Below, one piece after another: positions 1 to 11,130 of a DNA stretch of 64,000 bases. The notes beneath the pieces are model-generated. The model had not been told where the DNA came from. It did not search any database and worked only from the letters and a program-made list of their open reading frames with translations. The stretch comes from Puccinellia tenuiflora (Eukaryota > Streptophyta > Magnoliopsida > Poales > Poaceae), in NCBI GenBank assembly GCA_012064385.1, contig QRDG01001914.1, positions 930,001-994,000 on the forward strand. Reading direction: 5' to 3'. The translations under genes and the position numbers were made by a program. Position 1 is the first letter of the stretch; each line of letters starts with the position of its first letter.

Positions 1-1320
1 GGTGTTTTTTCAGGTATCTCCGATGGTAGGTTGTTGGGTTGCATGAATCAAGACTGGGATTTGTTCGTCCAACTGTTGGATAATTTCTCTGGGCCCTCTC
101 GGTAGCATAGCATCCAAACGCTTGCAAGCATATGACTAAGTAGCTAGTCATATCGGATCCTATTCTATGGGAACGAGTAAAAGAGAACTTGTCGGGAATG
201 AGATTAATCAGATATGGAGATATGAGTGATTAAGTCTCGGACTAGTAAGATATCGTGCAACAAAAGGAATAGTATATGGATTAATTGAATCCCGGACATA
301 GTGGTTCAACCGGTAAAGTACTTCGTCGAATATGTAGGAATTAATATGGGCATCCCGGTCCCTCTATTAATATGACATATTCCCGAACCCGCAGGGTCAC
401 ACACTTAACGTTCGATGTAGTTAGGGCTCGAGATAAATGATGGTGTGAAAGAATATTGATTCGGAGTCTCGCATGGGATCCCGAACATCACGAGGAGTTC
501 CGTAGTGGTCCGGAGAATAAGATTCATATAAAGAAAGTGGTTCCGGAGGTATCGAAAGGTCCGGGAATTTTCCGGTAGGGTACCGGAATATTCTAGAAGG
601 TTCTAGAAGAGTCTAGAAGTGGTGCCCACAGGAGTATGGGGCCCACATGGGCCAAAGGGGTGTTGTAGTGGCCACATGGGCCAGCCGCACCAAAGCCCAC
701 AAGGGCCCATGCAGGCTAGGTTTTAAGGGAGGCCGGCCCTAACCCTAGGGCGGCTAACTTGGGGGCCAAGCCACCCAAGTCGGCCGGCCCTAGGCTGCCT
801 TGGGGCACACCCACCCTGCCGCCTATATAAGGATGTGCGGCACCCTTGAGCCCTGCCGCCGCCCTCCTACCCTAGCCACCCCCCCCCCCCCGCCGCACCT
901 CCTCCTCCTCCCTCCTCTCTAGCATCTGCTTGGCGAAGCCCTGCTAGATCTCCACCATATCCACCACACCACCGTCACTGTGATGTTGATCTCGCGAGCC
1001 TTTCCATCAACTCTAGCGAGATCAAGATCGTGGAGTCTTCATCGAGCCGTACGTGTGGATCTCTCGGAGGCGTTGCTCGTGCGACACATCGGATAATACA
1101 TCTCCTCGCGACTAGACAAGTCTAGTTACGGGGATCGACTAGCCAACCCCTGCCTCGACAAAAACACGCTCGGTTTTCTTCGAGGGTGAGATTTGATCTC
1201 CTACTTGCTACCACCATCTAGTAGATCTGATCTAGTTTTGGGTTTTATTCCGCCATGTTGCGTGGGAAAAGTTTTGTTTTCTATGCTGGGACCCTTCAGT
1301 CATTACGCAAGGAACTTTGA
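1..1320 (+). mobile_element. Partial LTR of an older gypsy-type retrotransposon (left end off window)
   Basis: This stretch has no coding capacity but has the composition of a grass LTR: an AT-balanced U3, repeated TTCTAGAAG units at about 590-620, then a GC-rich promoter-proximal part with GGGCCCACATGGGCC motifs, a TATATAA box at 824-830, a C-run near 880-891 and a pyrimidine-rich leader. The opening part resembles LTRs I know from Triticeae gypsy families, but I cannot fix the family name. The left end lies outside the window. The right boundary is not visible; no PBS was found, so 1320 is only an approximate limit. It predates the large nest to its right. Confidence 0.5.
817..842 (+). promoter_or_regulatory. 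LTR core promoter: TATA box within a short inverted repeat
   Basis: TATATAA at 824-830 is flanked by perfect 6-bp arms TGCCGC (817-822) and GCGGCA (837-842). The position inside the LTR and the following pyrimidine-rich sequence fit a U3/R promoter. Transcription from it is inferred, not shown. Confidence 0.55.
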
Positions 1321-1659
1321 TCATTGGTGGAAGGTCAAGGGGGGGTGCTGTTTGAGGTGGAAGGGAGATGGAGAATCAAGAAGTGGATCAAGGGGTTAGG
1401 TGGAGGCCGCAACACGAGCGACTCACCAAGGAAACTGATCAATTCACCGGATCATTTGGTTGGATTAGAATATTTACCTTATTTGTTTGTTGGCGTTGTT
1501 CTAAACAATGGTTAACATGATGTACCACCAAATTTCAATTTCAGAAGATGTATCTGAAATCTATTACTGATAGATACCAAATAAAACTAGTGTAGATTAC
1601 CTCCGCATCATAGGATGATTCATCTATGCTCAAGTATAAAATCTTCACACGTGAATTAT
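1321..1659. other. Unrecognised sequence
   Basis: No family, long ORF or repeat recognised. A purine-rich run with seven Gs near 1340-1350 could be a polypurine tract of the truncated element to the left, but nothing confirms this. Confidence 0.3.
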
Positions 1660-1804
1660 TAGTGGATTATATAGTCATTGCCAAATAAATCACGAAGATA
1701 ACTCATGCCTGCTATGCTATGCGACCAAAGCAAGACATCATTCTCCCGCCTACTCATGAATGTGCCTTCGGGCGGCAATATGGCATGGAACCCTACACCA
1801 TTGG
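1660..1804 (+). other. Left flank of the nest; pre-insertion target, open in one frame
   Basis: The sequence immediately left of the outer gypsy ends in ATTGG (1800-1804), which is repeated at 61292-61296. A frame opened by the ATG at 1705 is free of stops up to the insertion point. If the element and one ATTGG copy are ignored, the same frame stays open on the right flank to 61535. This may be chance or a LINE tail fragment (see 61297-61535). Confidence 0.4.
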
Positions 1805-2281
1805 TGATGGGCCTACCCTTCGGGTGTCCCACAATGAGGATACCTGGTGCACGTACAAGGAGCAGGACCCGCATGAAGGCCCAATGAGGGATCGAGTCTG
1901 GGGTCTACGAAGGAGGAGTATACTCCAAGCCAAGCGTAGATAGGGTTGTTTAGACTTACCTTACTTGTAAACCTAGTCGGTTGCGAATCCCCGAGACCCA
2001 GCCTCCTATATAAAGGCTGGGAGGGCCGCCGATCTAGGTACGCAATACTCTATCCACCAGAACCCTAGCAAGATCAACATCTCGCCGGATCTCCCTTGTA
2101 ACACCATTGTTCACAATCTTCAATAATCAGACAAGCAGGACGTAGGGTGTTACCCTCCGGGGGCCTGAACCTGGGTAAAATCTTGCTTGTCAGCCGTAGT
2201 CACCGCCAGTGCTACCAAATCTCCTTCCTGATCTCAACCCTAGGTGCCTAACCATGGATTTGACGAGTTAACACCTCGTAA
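1805..2281 (+). repeat. 5' LTR of the outer gypsy
   Basis: This 477-bp repeat matches 60811-61291 almost base for base, including the CTATATAAA promoter and the GGACGTAGGGTGTTACC segment. It starts TGATGGGCC where the 3' copy has TGACGTGGGCC. Several substitutions and small indels separate the two copies, so the insertion is older than the elements nested in it. Confidence 0.9.
1997..2021 (+). promoter_or_regulatory. TATA box in a 7-bp inverted repeat (5' LTR, outer gypsy)
   Basis: CCCAGCC (1997-2003) and GGCTGGG (2015-2021) flank TATATAAA (2007-2014). In the 3' LTR the arms read CCTAGCC and GGCTAGG, so pairing is kept although both arms changed. Confidence 0.7.
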
Positions 2282-2282
2282 A

Positions 2283-2299
2283 TTGGCGCCGTATGTGGG
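2283..2299 (+). promoter_or_regulatory. Primer-binding site of the outer gypsy
   Basis: TTGGCGCCGT follows the 5' LTR end by about one base, the usual place and sequence type for a plant gypsy minus-strand primer site. The GTATGTGGGA that follows is the common leader start. The leader then ends abruptly at RT coding sequence. Confidence 0.75.
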
Positions 2300-2726
2300 A
2301 GACTTCCCACTGCCGTGTATCGACCAAATTGTTGACTCGGCGGTAGGATGCGAGTGCCTATCCTTCCTGGATGCCTACTCAGGCTACAACCAGATAAGGA
2401 TGAGAGAAGAAGATGAAGACAAAACTGCCTTCATCACCCCTTACGGCGTCTACTGCTACACAACTATGCCCTTCGGGCTCAAGAACGCGGGTGCTACGTA
2501 CCAGCGCATGATGCAAAACTTCCTCAAGGAGCAGATCGGCCGCAACGTCCAAGTCTATGTCGACGACATCGTCATCAAAACAAAGAAGGAGGACACGCTC
2601 CTCGAGGACCTACGCGAGACATTCGCCAATCTCAATCACTACCACATCAAGTTAAATCCCAAGAAGTGTGTCTTTGGCGTGCCAGCCGGACAGCTCCTAG
2701 GGTACCTTGTTTCAGCCCGGGGCATC
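2296..2726 (+). pseudogene. Reverse transcriptase, N-terminal fragment (outer gypsy pol, part 1)
   Basis: The frame encodes the palm of a Ty3/gypsy reverse transcriptase: FPLPCIDQIVD, FLDAYSGYNQI, the PFGLKNAGATYQ motif and the catalytic box YVDDIVIK near 2557-2580. It would copy element RNA in virus-like particles. The first RT motifs, protease and gag are absent: coding sequence starts right after the PBS leader, so a deletion has joined leader to RT. The reading frame stops at 2726 where the copia element inserted, duplicating GCATC (2722-2726). The same frame resumes at 25277 with the RT connection region, which shows that this is one gene split by insertion. Confidence 0.9.
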
Positions 2727-3698
2727 TGAAAGTGCATGGTTGCCCCCATGCATGGTTTTGGTAATTAATGACAATCTCTATGGACTAATGTTTGTATTGA
2801 GCTATATTTGTAGGTGTGTCCATTTGAGTTGCTTGATCTCCATTTGTTGGAATCAAGGTTAAGGGAAGAAAATATTTGTGTTGATCAAGGCTAAGTGCGG
2901 GTTGATCGACACTCAAGTCCAAGTGAAGATATGCCGAAGAGTGCTTTCCCCATCTTGGTTTATGGGGGAGCGTGATGTGACTCTCACCAAGCGAAGCACA
3001 ATCAAGAAAGGTGATTCGTCTTGAGGAGATGAAGATCTTCTTCATCGACCTCAAGTGGTTTAATGCGCAAGGCAAATGTATGATCTTGATAGGGCTTTCT
3101 ATTTTACCGGTCTCATGATGTTTGTTGAGAGACCGGGTTATAGGATAGGTACCGTACTATCAAGAGGGGCTCTCGACCGAGTTTATGTCGTAGATAGCTA
3201 CAAACCTTTGCATCCATGCTATCATCTTTATTGGTTCTTATTTGTCTCTTATCGTGGTGTGGTCTTGGTGCTTGTCGTGCTTGTCATTACAAGCCTAAGT
3301 TCACCGAAAACGGTTTTCATAGTGCGTCTCTATTGCGTTTCGGTATTAGGAGATTTTGTCGGTTCATCCAGTGCAGAAGATTTATCTCTTCCACTTCTTT
3401 GCAAAATCTCCATTGCTTGTCTGCAATTTTCGAAGGTTGCATTTGTCGTCCTCTTTCCAACAAAATTGGTTTCATGCCTTTTGGACTTCATTTGGAAAAG
3501 TTATTTCATTTGTGGTTTGCGAAATAGAGATTGATCCTTTCCCCTTTGGTCTTTACAATATTTTGTTGGACTATGATGTTTCTCTGCATAATCTTGTTGT
3601 GATCGTTGTGACGATTCCATCGAGTCCAAGATTATCGAAAACGGAGTTCATTTGCAAAAGTTATGGGGTTCTGATTTTACTGTTTGATCTACTCCGGA

Positions 3699-4075
3699 GA
3701 TGGTCCGGAGTCTCCGGCTCACACCGGAGTCTCCGCCCCAAAGGAACTGGAGTCTCCGGTCTCCTATTTTTCGCTGCCGAATGAGTTTGTGTGGTGCGGT
3801 ACTGGACTGGGGTCCGGAGGTACCCCGGAGATGGACCGGAGTCTTCGGCCCACCGGAGTCTCCGGCCCCAGGTTTTCTCAGCTCGTTTGTGGTCTTTGTG
3901 GTGTGGTACTGGATAGGGGTCCGGAACACTCCTGGAGAGTGTCCGGAGTCTCCGGCCCTCTGGACCGGAATATCCGGCCCACCCCGATGACCCGAAGTCC
4001 CCGGAGCCTTGCCGGAATCTCCGGCCCAGGCCGGGGTCTCCGGCCCACTTAGACCGGAGTCTCCGGTCTGGACAA
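3699..4075 (+). repeat. Array of palindromic CCGGAGTCTCCGG motifs upstream of the TATA box
   Basis: About a dozen exact or near copies of the 13-bp palindrome CCGGAGTCTCCGG, often followed by CCC, are spaced irregularly over about 375 bp. The array ends about 25 bp before the TATA hairpin. The homologous block in the 3' LTR is about 23868-24220. Position suggests a cis-regulatory or methylation-rich U3 module; function is inferred. Confidence 0.75.
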
Positions 4076-4097
4076 GCTCCAACGGCTAGTTTTTGGG

Positions 4098-4117
4098 GGA
4101 GGCTATAAAAAGCCTCC
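4098..4117 (+). promoter_or_regulatory. TATA box in a perfect inverted repeat (5' LTR, gag-only copia)
   Basis: GGAGGCT (4098-4104), loop ATAAAA, AGCCTCC (4111-4117). The stem can extend outward by pairing TTTTGGGG with the downstream CCCCAAAA after a small internal loop. The same arrangement is kept at 24246-24265. Confidence 0.75.
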
Positions 4118-5130
4118 TTCTTCCCCAAAACCTTGTTGCTGCTCTTGCTCACTTGCTTTCCTCTCTCCTCCATTGTTGCTAACCTTGTGAGCTTGATTCC
4201 TCTCAATCCCTCCAATGATTCTTGCCCAAACTTAGGGATTCAAGAGAGGATATCTAGATCTACCATTCCACCAATCAAAATCTCCTCTAAGTGAGGGGAA
4301 CCTAGTGGATCTAGATTTGGGGTTGCTTTGTGTTCATCCCCTTTGTTCTTCCTCTCTTATTCCCTCCATAGCATTAGTTGCTTTGGTTGGAATTTGAGAG
4401 TGAAGGATTTGACCACTTAGTGTGTTCTTGCCTTTTGCATTAGTTGCATCGGGTTGCTCTCTCCACGGTGATACGTGAAGTTGAAGGTTGAGAAGCTTGT
4501 TACTCTTGGGTGCATTGTGTTCCCAAGAGCTTTGTGCCTCTTGGGTGCATTGTGTACCCTAGACGGTTGGAGGTGCCGCGAAGACTTCGGTTGTGAAGCT
4601 TCGGCACAATTTGGGAGCCCCCAATTGAGTTGTGGGTGTGTGCTCCAAGCAATTTGTAAAAGGGCTCCGGAATCTGCCTTGAAGGATTCCGATAGTGGAA
4701 GGTGAACCAAACCCTTGGGTGCGGTTCATTAGAGAATAGGGTGCGGCCTTTGTGGCATCTTGGGTAGGTCTCTTGTGGCGAGCTCACACCCCTCCAACGA
4801 GACATACTCCCTTAACAAGGAGGAACTCGGGAATACATCCTCGTCTCCGCGTGCCTCGGTTATTTCTATACCCGAGGTTTTACTTATGCAATTTACATTG
4901 TGATAGCCATCGTGCTTGAAGTTCATATCTAGCTATCACCTTGTTGCTTAAATTGCTTAGCATAAGTTGTTGGTGCACATAGGTGAGCCTAGTAATTAGG
5001 TTGTTGGCTTGTTAATTTAAACACATAGTTTTATTCCGCAATTATCAAGCCTCTAATTAGAAAAAGTGTTAATTGCCTATTCACCCCCCCACCCTCTAGG
5101 CGACATCCGGGACATCGTTTGTTCTTTCAA

Positions 5131-5143
5131 TTGGTATCAGAGC
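5131..5143 (+). promoter_or_regulatory. Primer-binding site, initiator-Met tRNA type
   Basis: TTGGTATCAGAGC lies one base after the 5' LTR end, the standard copia PBS complementary to the 3' end of initiator tRNA-Met. Confidence 0.9.
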
Positions 5144-5183
5144 CTCGTCGCTCTTGTTTGTCTTTACCGCCTAGAGAGTAAAG

Positions 5184-7439
5184 ATGCCGTTTCGAGGATT
5201 AGTGCATGATTCCATGTTTATATTCAATGGCACAAATTTTAATGTTTAGAAAACTCATATGCTTAGTCACTTAAGGGTCTTGGACCCCAATATTGAGCGT
5301 ATCTTAGATATAGGTTTTTCTCCTCCGAAGGATTACGAAAGTACGACTTTAGAGGATGAGAAAAACTTATATCTAGATGATATATCCTCTAATGAGTTTT
5401 GCAAATTTGTGAGTATTGTAGTGTTCGAGTCAATCATGCCTCTCCGAGATGCTCATGAGCTTTGGACCAAGCTTCAAGATAATTATGGAGTGTCCAACTC
5501 TATTGAGGATGATTGCTCTCCCTCCACCGCCGGCTGTGATGAGTTCTCGTCTTCGTCTAATTCACCAAAATGTGGTAAGCCACAAACCAATGTAATGGTG
5601 AGTAGTGATAGGTTTTTCAAGTTTGATAGTGAGCTCATTCTTGATGACCTTTTATCTCTATCTTGTTGCAATGCCTCGTATTTGGACTTAAACTCTTCTA
5701 GCACTCCAAATGTCATACATGCTAGTGTTGATAGTCCTTGTATATCATCCAAAAATTGCTTATATAATTCTAATGATGATATGCTTGCTTTAACTTGTTG
5801 CCATGATAAAAATGCTTGTGTTTCCTCTAACTCTTGCATGAATAATAATGTAGAGGAAACCCAATTAGCTATGCAACAAGATGTGAACTTGAGTAGTTCA
5901 AAAATTAATTATTCTTCTTCATCCACCTCTCATTGCCTTATGGCTAAATCTTATTCTAGTGATGATAATGATAATAATAATGATAATAATGATGAAGAAT
6001 ATGATGTGGAAAAGGTTAATGCTCTTCTTCAAAATAAAGGTCTAATGATTCTTAAAGCCCTTCCTAAAAATGAAAATGCTCAAGCTATCCTCTTTGAAAT
6101 TATGGAAACACTAATTGAGCGCGGGGAAACTATTGAGGTTTTGGAAGCAAGCCTTGAAGAAAAGGGTAAGATTGAAAGAGATGATGCTATGGAGAAGGCA
6201 TCGTTAGAATATGCTCTTGAGGAAGAGCAAGAGACTCGTGCTTCTCTAGAGGAGAAACTAGAATCTATCGAGGAGTCTCATAACGAAATAATTGCTAAAA
6301 TCATTAAAGAACGTGATCATGCTCATGCAAAATATAAAGTGTTTAAAATGGAAAATGCTAGATTAAATAATGAGCTTGACAAGTTGTTTTCTTCCATGTC
6401 TAATGCTAATGATGCTTGTGCTACTAACTCCACTTCTTGTGAAGCATCTACTTTGAAGGAGAATGTTGAGTTGAGGGCTCAACTTGAGTTGCTAACAAGC
6501 AAGTATAGGAAGTTGGAAGAAAGTCATGAAAAGCTATCTAGCTCTAATGATGATCTTCTAGCATCCTATGCTAGTATTAATTTAGCTCATGAGGCAATCA
6601 CTACCAAGGTAACATCTTGTGATCCTCATGTGGATAATAGCACAACCGTAACTAAAAATGCTATATTACCATGTGCTAGTCCTAGTATTTCATCCACTAA
6701 AAATGTTGCTACATCATGTGATGAATTACTTGCTTTGCCTTGTTCTCATAACAATGAAGCTTCTACTTCCTCTAGTGCTTGTGTTGCCACTAACCATGTA
6801 GAGGAAATTAAAGACCTCAAGGCCCAAGTCACTTCTTTGAAGAAAGACTTGGAAAAGCGTCATGAAGGGAAGAGTGTGCACTCGACAACATGTTGGGTGT
6901 GCAACAATCCCTAATGATAAGAGTGGACTTGGATTCAACTCCAACAACAAGAACAAGTACAAGGTTGAGAAGAAGAAGAAGGGCCAAGTTCAAGTCAAGA
7001 ATCCAGCAAAGATCACTTGCTTCAAGTGCAAGCTAGAAGGGCACCATGTTCGGGATTGCCCATTGAAGAAGAAGACTCTTAGTGAGAGGCAACTAGGGAA
7101 GCGGCCTCTTGTTCAATCTCATGGTGCACCACAAGTTGAACAAAGGCCACCTCCTAAGAAGACTCAAGTCAATGCTCCTCAAGTTAAGGAGCCTACTAAG
7201 AAGAAGACCTTTGCCGTGGCAAAGGTCATTTTGCTTCTTCATGCACTAATGGTACCTCATCCAACCCTATCATAATTGATGATGTTTATTCTCTTGGGAA
7301 GGATAGAATTGGCAATGTGTTTGCCAAATATGTGGGGACTCAAAGTGGTGTCAAGAAAAGAACCATTTGGGTTCCCAAACCTATTTTGACTAACCTCTTA
7401 GGACCTAACTTGGTTGGGGACCAACAAGCTCAAACTTGA
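5184..7439 (+). pseudogene. Copia gag, broken by a nonsense codon and frameshifts
   Basis: The natural start is ATG 5184 (MPFRGLVHDS). A TAG at 5247-5249 stops it after 21 codons, at a place where Sirevirus gags carry Trp. The same frame then runs to 6914, with a capsid-like N-terminal part (LWTKLQDNYG), a Ser/Asn-rich middle and a long coiled coil rich in Glu and Lys (about 6000-6550). Small frameshifts lie near 6885-6912. The next frame holds the CCHC knuckle CFKCKLEGHHVRDC at about 7018-7059 with basic flanks. A third shift leads to an IWVPKPILTN tail ending at TGA 7437. The product would package element RNA; as it stands it cannot make a full gag. Confidence 0.85.
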
Positions 7440-10400
7440 TCAATAGGTGTAAGTGGAGGACATTGGTGACTTGGCTATTTTTGAAGAATTAAGGGATCTT
7501 CATGGTTTTATTTATCAAGCCAAGTCAATTGGAGGACCACATATCTATCTCATATCCAATGCCCCTCCTTGCGGTAACATGTATTTAATTCATATATTCA
7601 TTAAAAGTTGCTTGCCCCCTAGCATGTGTTAGTTCTGTTCCTAGCATGTGTTTGTATGTGATATGCTACTTTCTTACTTGTCTTGTTATTCAAGTTTGAG
7701 TATGATAGTTGTGTATCATGTATGTGTAACTTTGTGTTGAGCTTTATTGGATCTTGTATTGATTTCAATTGGCTCTTTCAGATATTAATGGACTATCCCA
7801 TTGGGGGGGGGGGGGGTGATGTGCTTTGTGCACCTCACAAACCTAAAAATGTGTGTACATGAGGCACACCACCTAGTATTGATATTTCAATATTATCTAG
7901 TCACTATGTGGTATGTCATATTCATGAGAAATTCAAAGTCTACAATGTCCATTAATTTCTCTAGTTGGTTTTATTTGCCTCTTACTTAAGATAAAATGAA
8001 TTATCACATTATGGGGGAGTAATAAGCTATGTGCATATTACAATCTCATAAAAATGTGAACATTTGAGGTTTTCCACTTAGATTTGATATTATAAGTTAT
8101 CTCATTCCTATTTGGCATGTTTGCTCGAACAAGTTCCATTTTTATTTGTGGTTGTCGTTTGGCTCTTGTTTGTGTGTGTTTGCTTGGTGTGGTTTTTCTC
8201 TAAATATGCATTTCCATATATTATGTGATAAACCATTTGTTTCATTTTATTCTAACTATGGCTTTGCCGGTTGGTTCGAATAGTTGAAACTACCAACAAA
8301 CCTTTTCAAAATATGGTGTTTTGAACTCTTATCTCTCGCCATTTGCTTGTTTGTTGTGAAGTTGGTCTTGAACATCATTCCTATATACCACCGAGAAATA
8401 TCTCTATCTACTCCTTGTCCATGACAAGTGATACTAGTAATTGCGGTGGATTTTGTAGATCATCTTCACTTTGGCTCTTGCGTTAAATTGCCTTATTTAT
8501 TGCCTTCTTTGTCTCTGGCAAGGATCCTATTTTTCCAATCGGTAGTGTTTAGTGTTGTAAATAAAAATGGAGAGTAATGATCCCTTGTGTGTACATTTTG
8601 TATTCAAATGCAAATATCTAAGATAATGCATTAATCTTGGAGGAGCATTCCTTTTATTTAGAACACTATTCTATCTATCAATATTTGATCCTTTTAATTG
8701 GCATTTGATTCTTTATATTTTTTTTGGTACCTTCAATTGGTATTAATTGGAATTTAATATCTCCTCCATAGATATTTGTTCCAATTGATATTTATTGTGG
8801 GAGTCTTGATATCTTTTTGCTTTAGTTTCCTTTACTTGATTTCGGTCAAGTATTATCCTCTTCTTGGTATCTCTTCTCCTAGTGGTATCTTATTTTCAAT
8901 TGGTGTCTTATCTCTCATGTGTTGTTTGATTTGATTCCTATTGATATCTCACCTCATGTGTTGATGTGTTTTGGAATCAATCGTATGTTGATTTGATTTT
9001 TCCTCAATCATGTGTTGATTTGGATTTTGATATAATTTGGACAACCTTTTTTGGGTCACACTTTGGTGTGCTATCTTCTTGGTTTACTTTGTGTTTTCGT
9101 CCAAATTGTATCTCGTTTGGTTCTTGTAAGTCTATGCATGCATATTTACTAGTATATATATTATATGGCATGCTTGTCTTTCTAGTTCAAATATATAGGG
9201 GATACTCCACCGAATCCTAAATCGGCTATGATGTGCATGAAATTCAATTTCATATCTATATGCACATATTTATGTGGAGTGTTTCCTATATATTGTAGTT
9301 GAACTAACTACAATGGGACCCAATGAGTTTGGGAACCATTTTGTACTCTAATTTTGTTTTAGGTACAATATAGATTCATTGGATGCTTGCCTCATTCATA
9401 AGGAAGGTGTTCTCACCGTGTGATTGTCGGAGTCAAGCTTTGATGACAAACCCACTCTCATCATCTTCATCGTCAATGCATCTCGGTAACAAGTATCTAT
9501 CCCATGCATACTTTTCTAGTATTCAACCTTGTGGAGGTTGCCTCTTGGCATGAAACCCTTTATGTGCAATTGTTGTGGTTTTGGCTTTTTTCTTCACTTA
9601 ATATATCTTTGTGATATGTGTGATGAATTTGCAAAAAACCTTTTCTTCAATTGATATTATTTCTTTGTGATACTTGTTGCCTATTTCAAAGCATCTTCAC
9701 TATCTCTTGTTCCCTTAGTGATATGTGTGATGCATTTGATTTTTTTGAAGTTCATTTATATATAATGAGATAAATTTGAGCTATGTGCTATGCTTTTATG
9801 CAATAATCTCGTTTGTATATTCATGACTTCCCTTTTGGATACCGTGGTCTCCACTTTATCAACCATCTCATATGTGCAAGTTTCTTTGTGGATGTATATC
9901 ATCAATGATTTGTCTACTTAGAAACCTATACATATGAGAGAGGTCACCTTTTAGTTGGTATCCTAATTCTTTTGAGCTACCTTGCTTTTATCTATAATTC
10001 TTTGGTGGCTCCAAATTTATCTCATGAGTGCTTGTCTCTTTGTGTATTGGTATCTTTGCATACTCATGTCTTTGGTGAGGATCTTTTACTTCATGCTTAC
10101 CATGGTGAGTATGTTGATTTTTATTGGCTAAATGCTCTCACTAGCTTTTGCCATTTTCATTTGGTTTTAGTTTCCAATTGGTATCCCTAAGCTTGTGAAC
10201 ATACTTTTAAAGATCATCTTTTTTCTCGGTTGGGCCTATCTTATGTTGAATTTTTGAAAATTGGTATCTCCTTATGACTCAACCACATCTTTGGTGCAAG
10301 TGCTATGATTTGCTTTTGCATTATGCACTCTTGCACTTGTTGCGTGTTCTAGATGATTTTGGGGGAGCAAAGATGCCATGTTCGTGCACTCCTCATTTGT

Positions 10401-10784
10401 GCATGAACATTGGGGAGCTTCTCCGTTTTCATTTAGAACTCTCGCTTTGGATCTTTTTTATTGCTTTTCTCCTTTGTGGAGATGTTTAAAATGATTTCAT
10501 CTTTTTGCAATCTTTTGATCCTCAATATAGTTTGATTTCCTCTAATTTTCGTTAAAAGTGATCACCTTTATGGAGGAACTGATATTATATTGGCCCTCTA
10601 AATTTTTCTTCCCATTTCGGCAATCGATGCCAATGGGGGAGAAGTTTAGAGGGTTTAGGGGAATTTGGGTTTTATGCTTTTGTTGCATTTGCCACACATG
10701 CGCTTGCATCCTTTCTCGTTTGTCTTGCAAGGATGCTTTATTCATTATATAAACCCTCTTAATAAGGGATTGTCATCAATTACC
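7440..10784 (+). other. AT-rich non-coding interior of the gag-only copia
   Basis: No pol domain or sizeable ORF is present where integrase, RT and RNase H would lie in an autonomous relative. The sequence is T-rich with many scattered ATTGGTATCT-like phrases. It contains a 14-G run at 7803-7816 and an imperfect duplication at about 7797-8210 (listed separately). It may be a decayed post-pol region or unrelated filler. Confidence 0.6.
7797..8210 (+). repeat. Imperfect tandem duplication, each unit opening with a G-run
   Basis: The unit at about 7797-8008 and the unit at about 8009-8210 share the order: G-run (14 Gs, or GGGGGAG), a GTGCTTTGTGCA / AGCTATGTGCAT box, CTCA-AAAATGTG, a CCAC-TAG-TTGATATT stretch and GTGGTATGTCAT / TTTGGCATGTTT. 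They have diverged strongly, so the duplication is old. The G-runs look like internal polypurine tracts. Confidence 0.5.
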
Positions 10785-10797
10785 AAAATGGGGAGAT
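10785..10797 (+). promoter_or_regulatory. Polypurine tract of the gag-only copia
   Basis: AAAATGGGGAGAT directly precedes the TGAAAGTGCATGG start of the 3' LTR, as expected for the plus-strand primer site. Confidence 0.85.
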
Positions 10798-10893
10798 TGA
10801 AAGTGCATGGTTGCCCCCATGCATGGTTTTGGTAATTAATGACAATCTCTATGGACTAATGTTTGTATTGAGCTATATTTGTAGGTGTGTAAA
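10798..10893 (+). repeat. 3' LTR of the gag-only copia, left part
   Basis: Nearly identical to 2727-2820 of the 5' LTR. It is interrupted after GGTGTGT by the CACTA transposon; the rest of the LTR is 22989-25271. Confidence 0.9.
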
Positions 10894-11130
10894 CACTACT
10901 AGGGAGAAGGCCATTAGTGGCGCACCAGTATAGGATTTCTATGGCGCATCCTGGAAATGGTGGGATGCGCCACAGAAACCTCGCCACTAAAATATATTTC
11001 TGTGGCGCACCCCCTCGGTGTGCCACAGAAATACAAAGATTCTGTGGCGCACCAGCTGTGGTGCGCCACAAAAATATTTCTATGGCGCATCTGTTGCCTA
11101 TGCGCCACAGAAGTCCATGCGCCACAGAAA
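10894..11130. repeat. CACTA left terminus and subterminal repeats
   Basis: After the TIR, copies of (T)GTGGCGCA pair with TGCGCCACAGAA a few to 40 bases apart, giving a run of small palindromes. Such repeats are the usual binding sites for the accessory CACTA protein. Short ORFs in this region are by-products of the palindromes. Confidence 0.85.

Larger units (their letters stand above)
2727..5129 (+). repeat. 5' LTR of the gag-only copia
   Basis: This 2403-bp LTR has TG...CA ends. It holds an AT-rich left half, a block of CCGGAGTCTCCGG-type palindromes (3699-4075), a TATA hairpin (4098-4117) and a T-rich R/U5 ending in a C-run and GGCGACATCCGGGACAT before CTTTCA. Apart from the CACTA insertion and many point differences it matches 10798-10893 plus 22989-25271. 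Confidence 0.9.

Noticed and set aside
3648..4215. ORFs of 96-184 aa on both strands in the copia LTR (again at 23812-24363)
   Set aside because: Products of the CCGGAGTCTCCGG palindromes; shared between the LTRs because these are copies.
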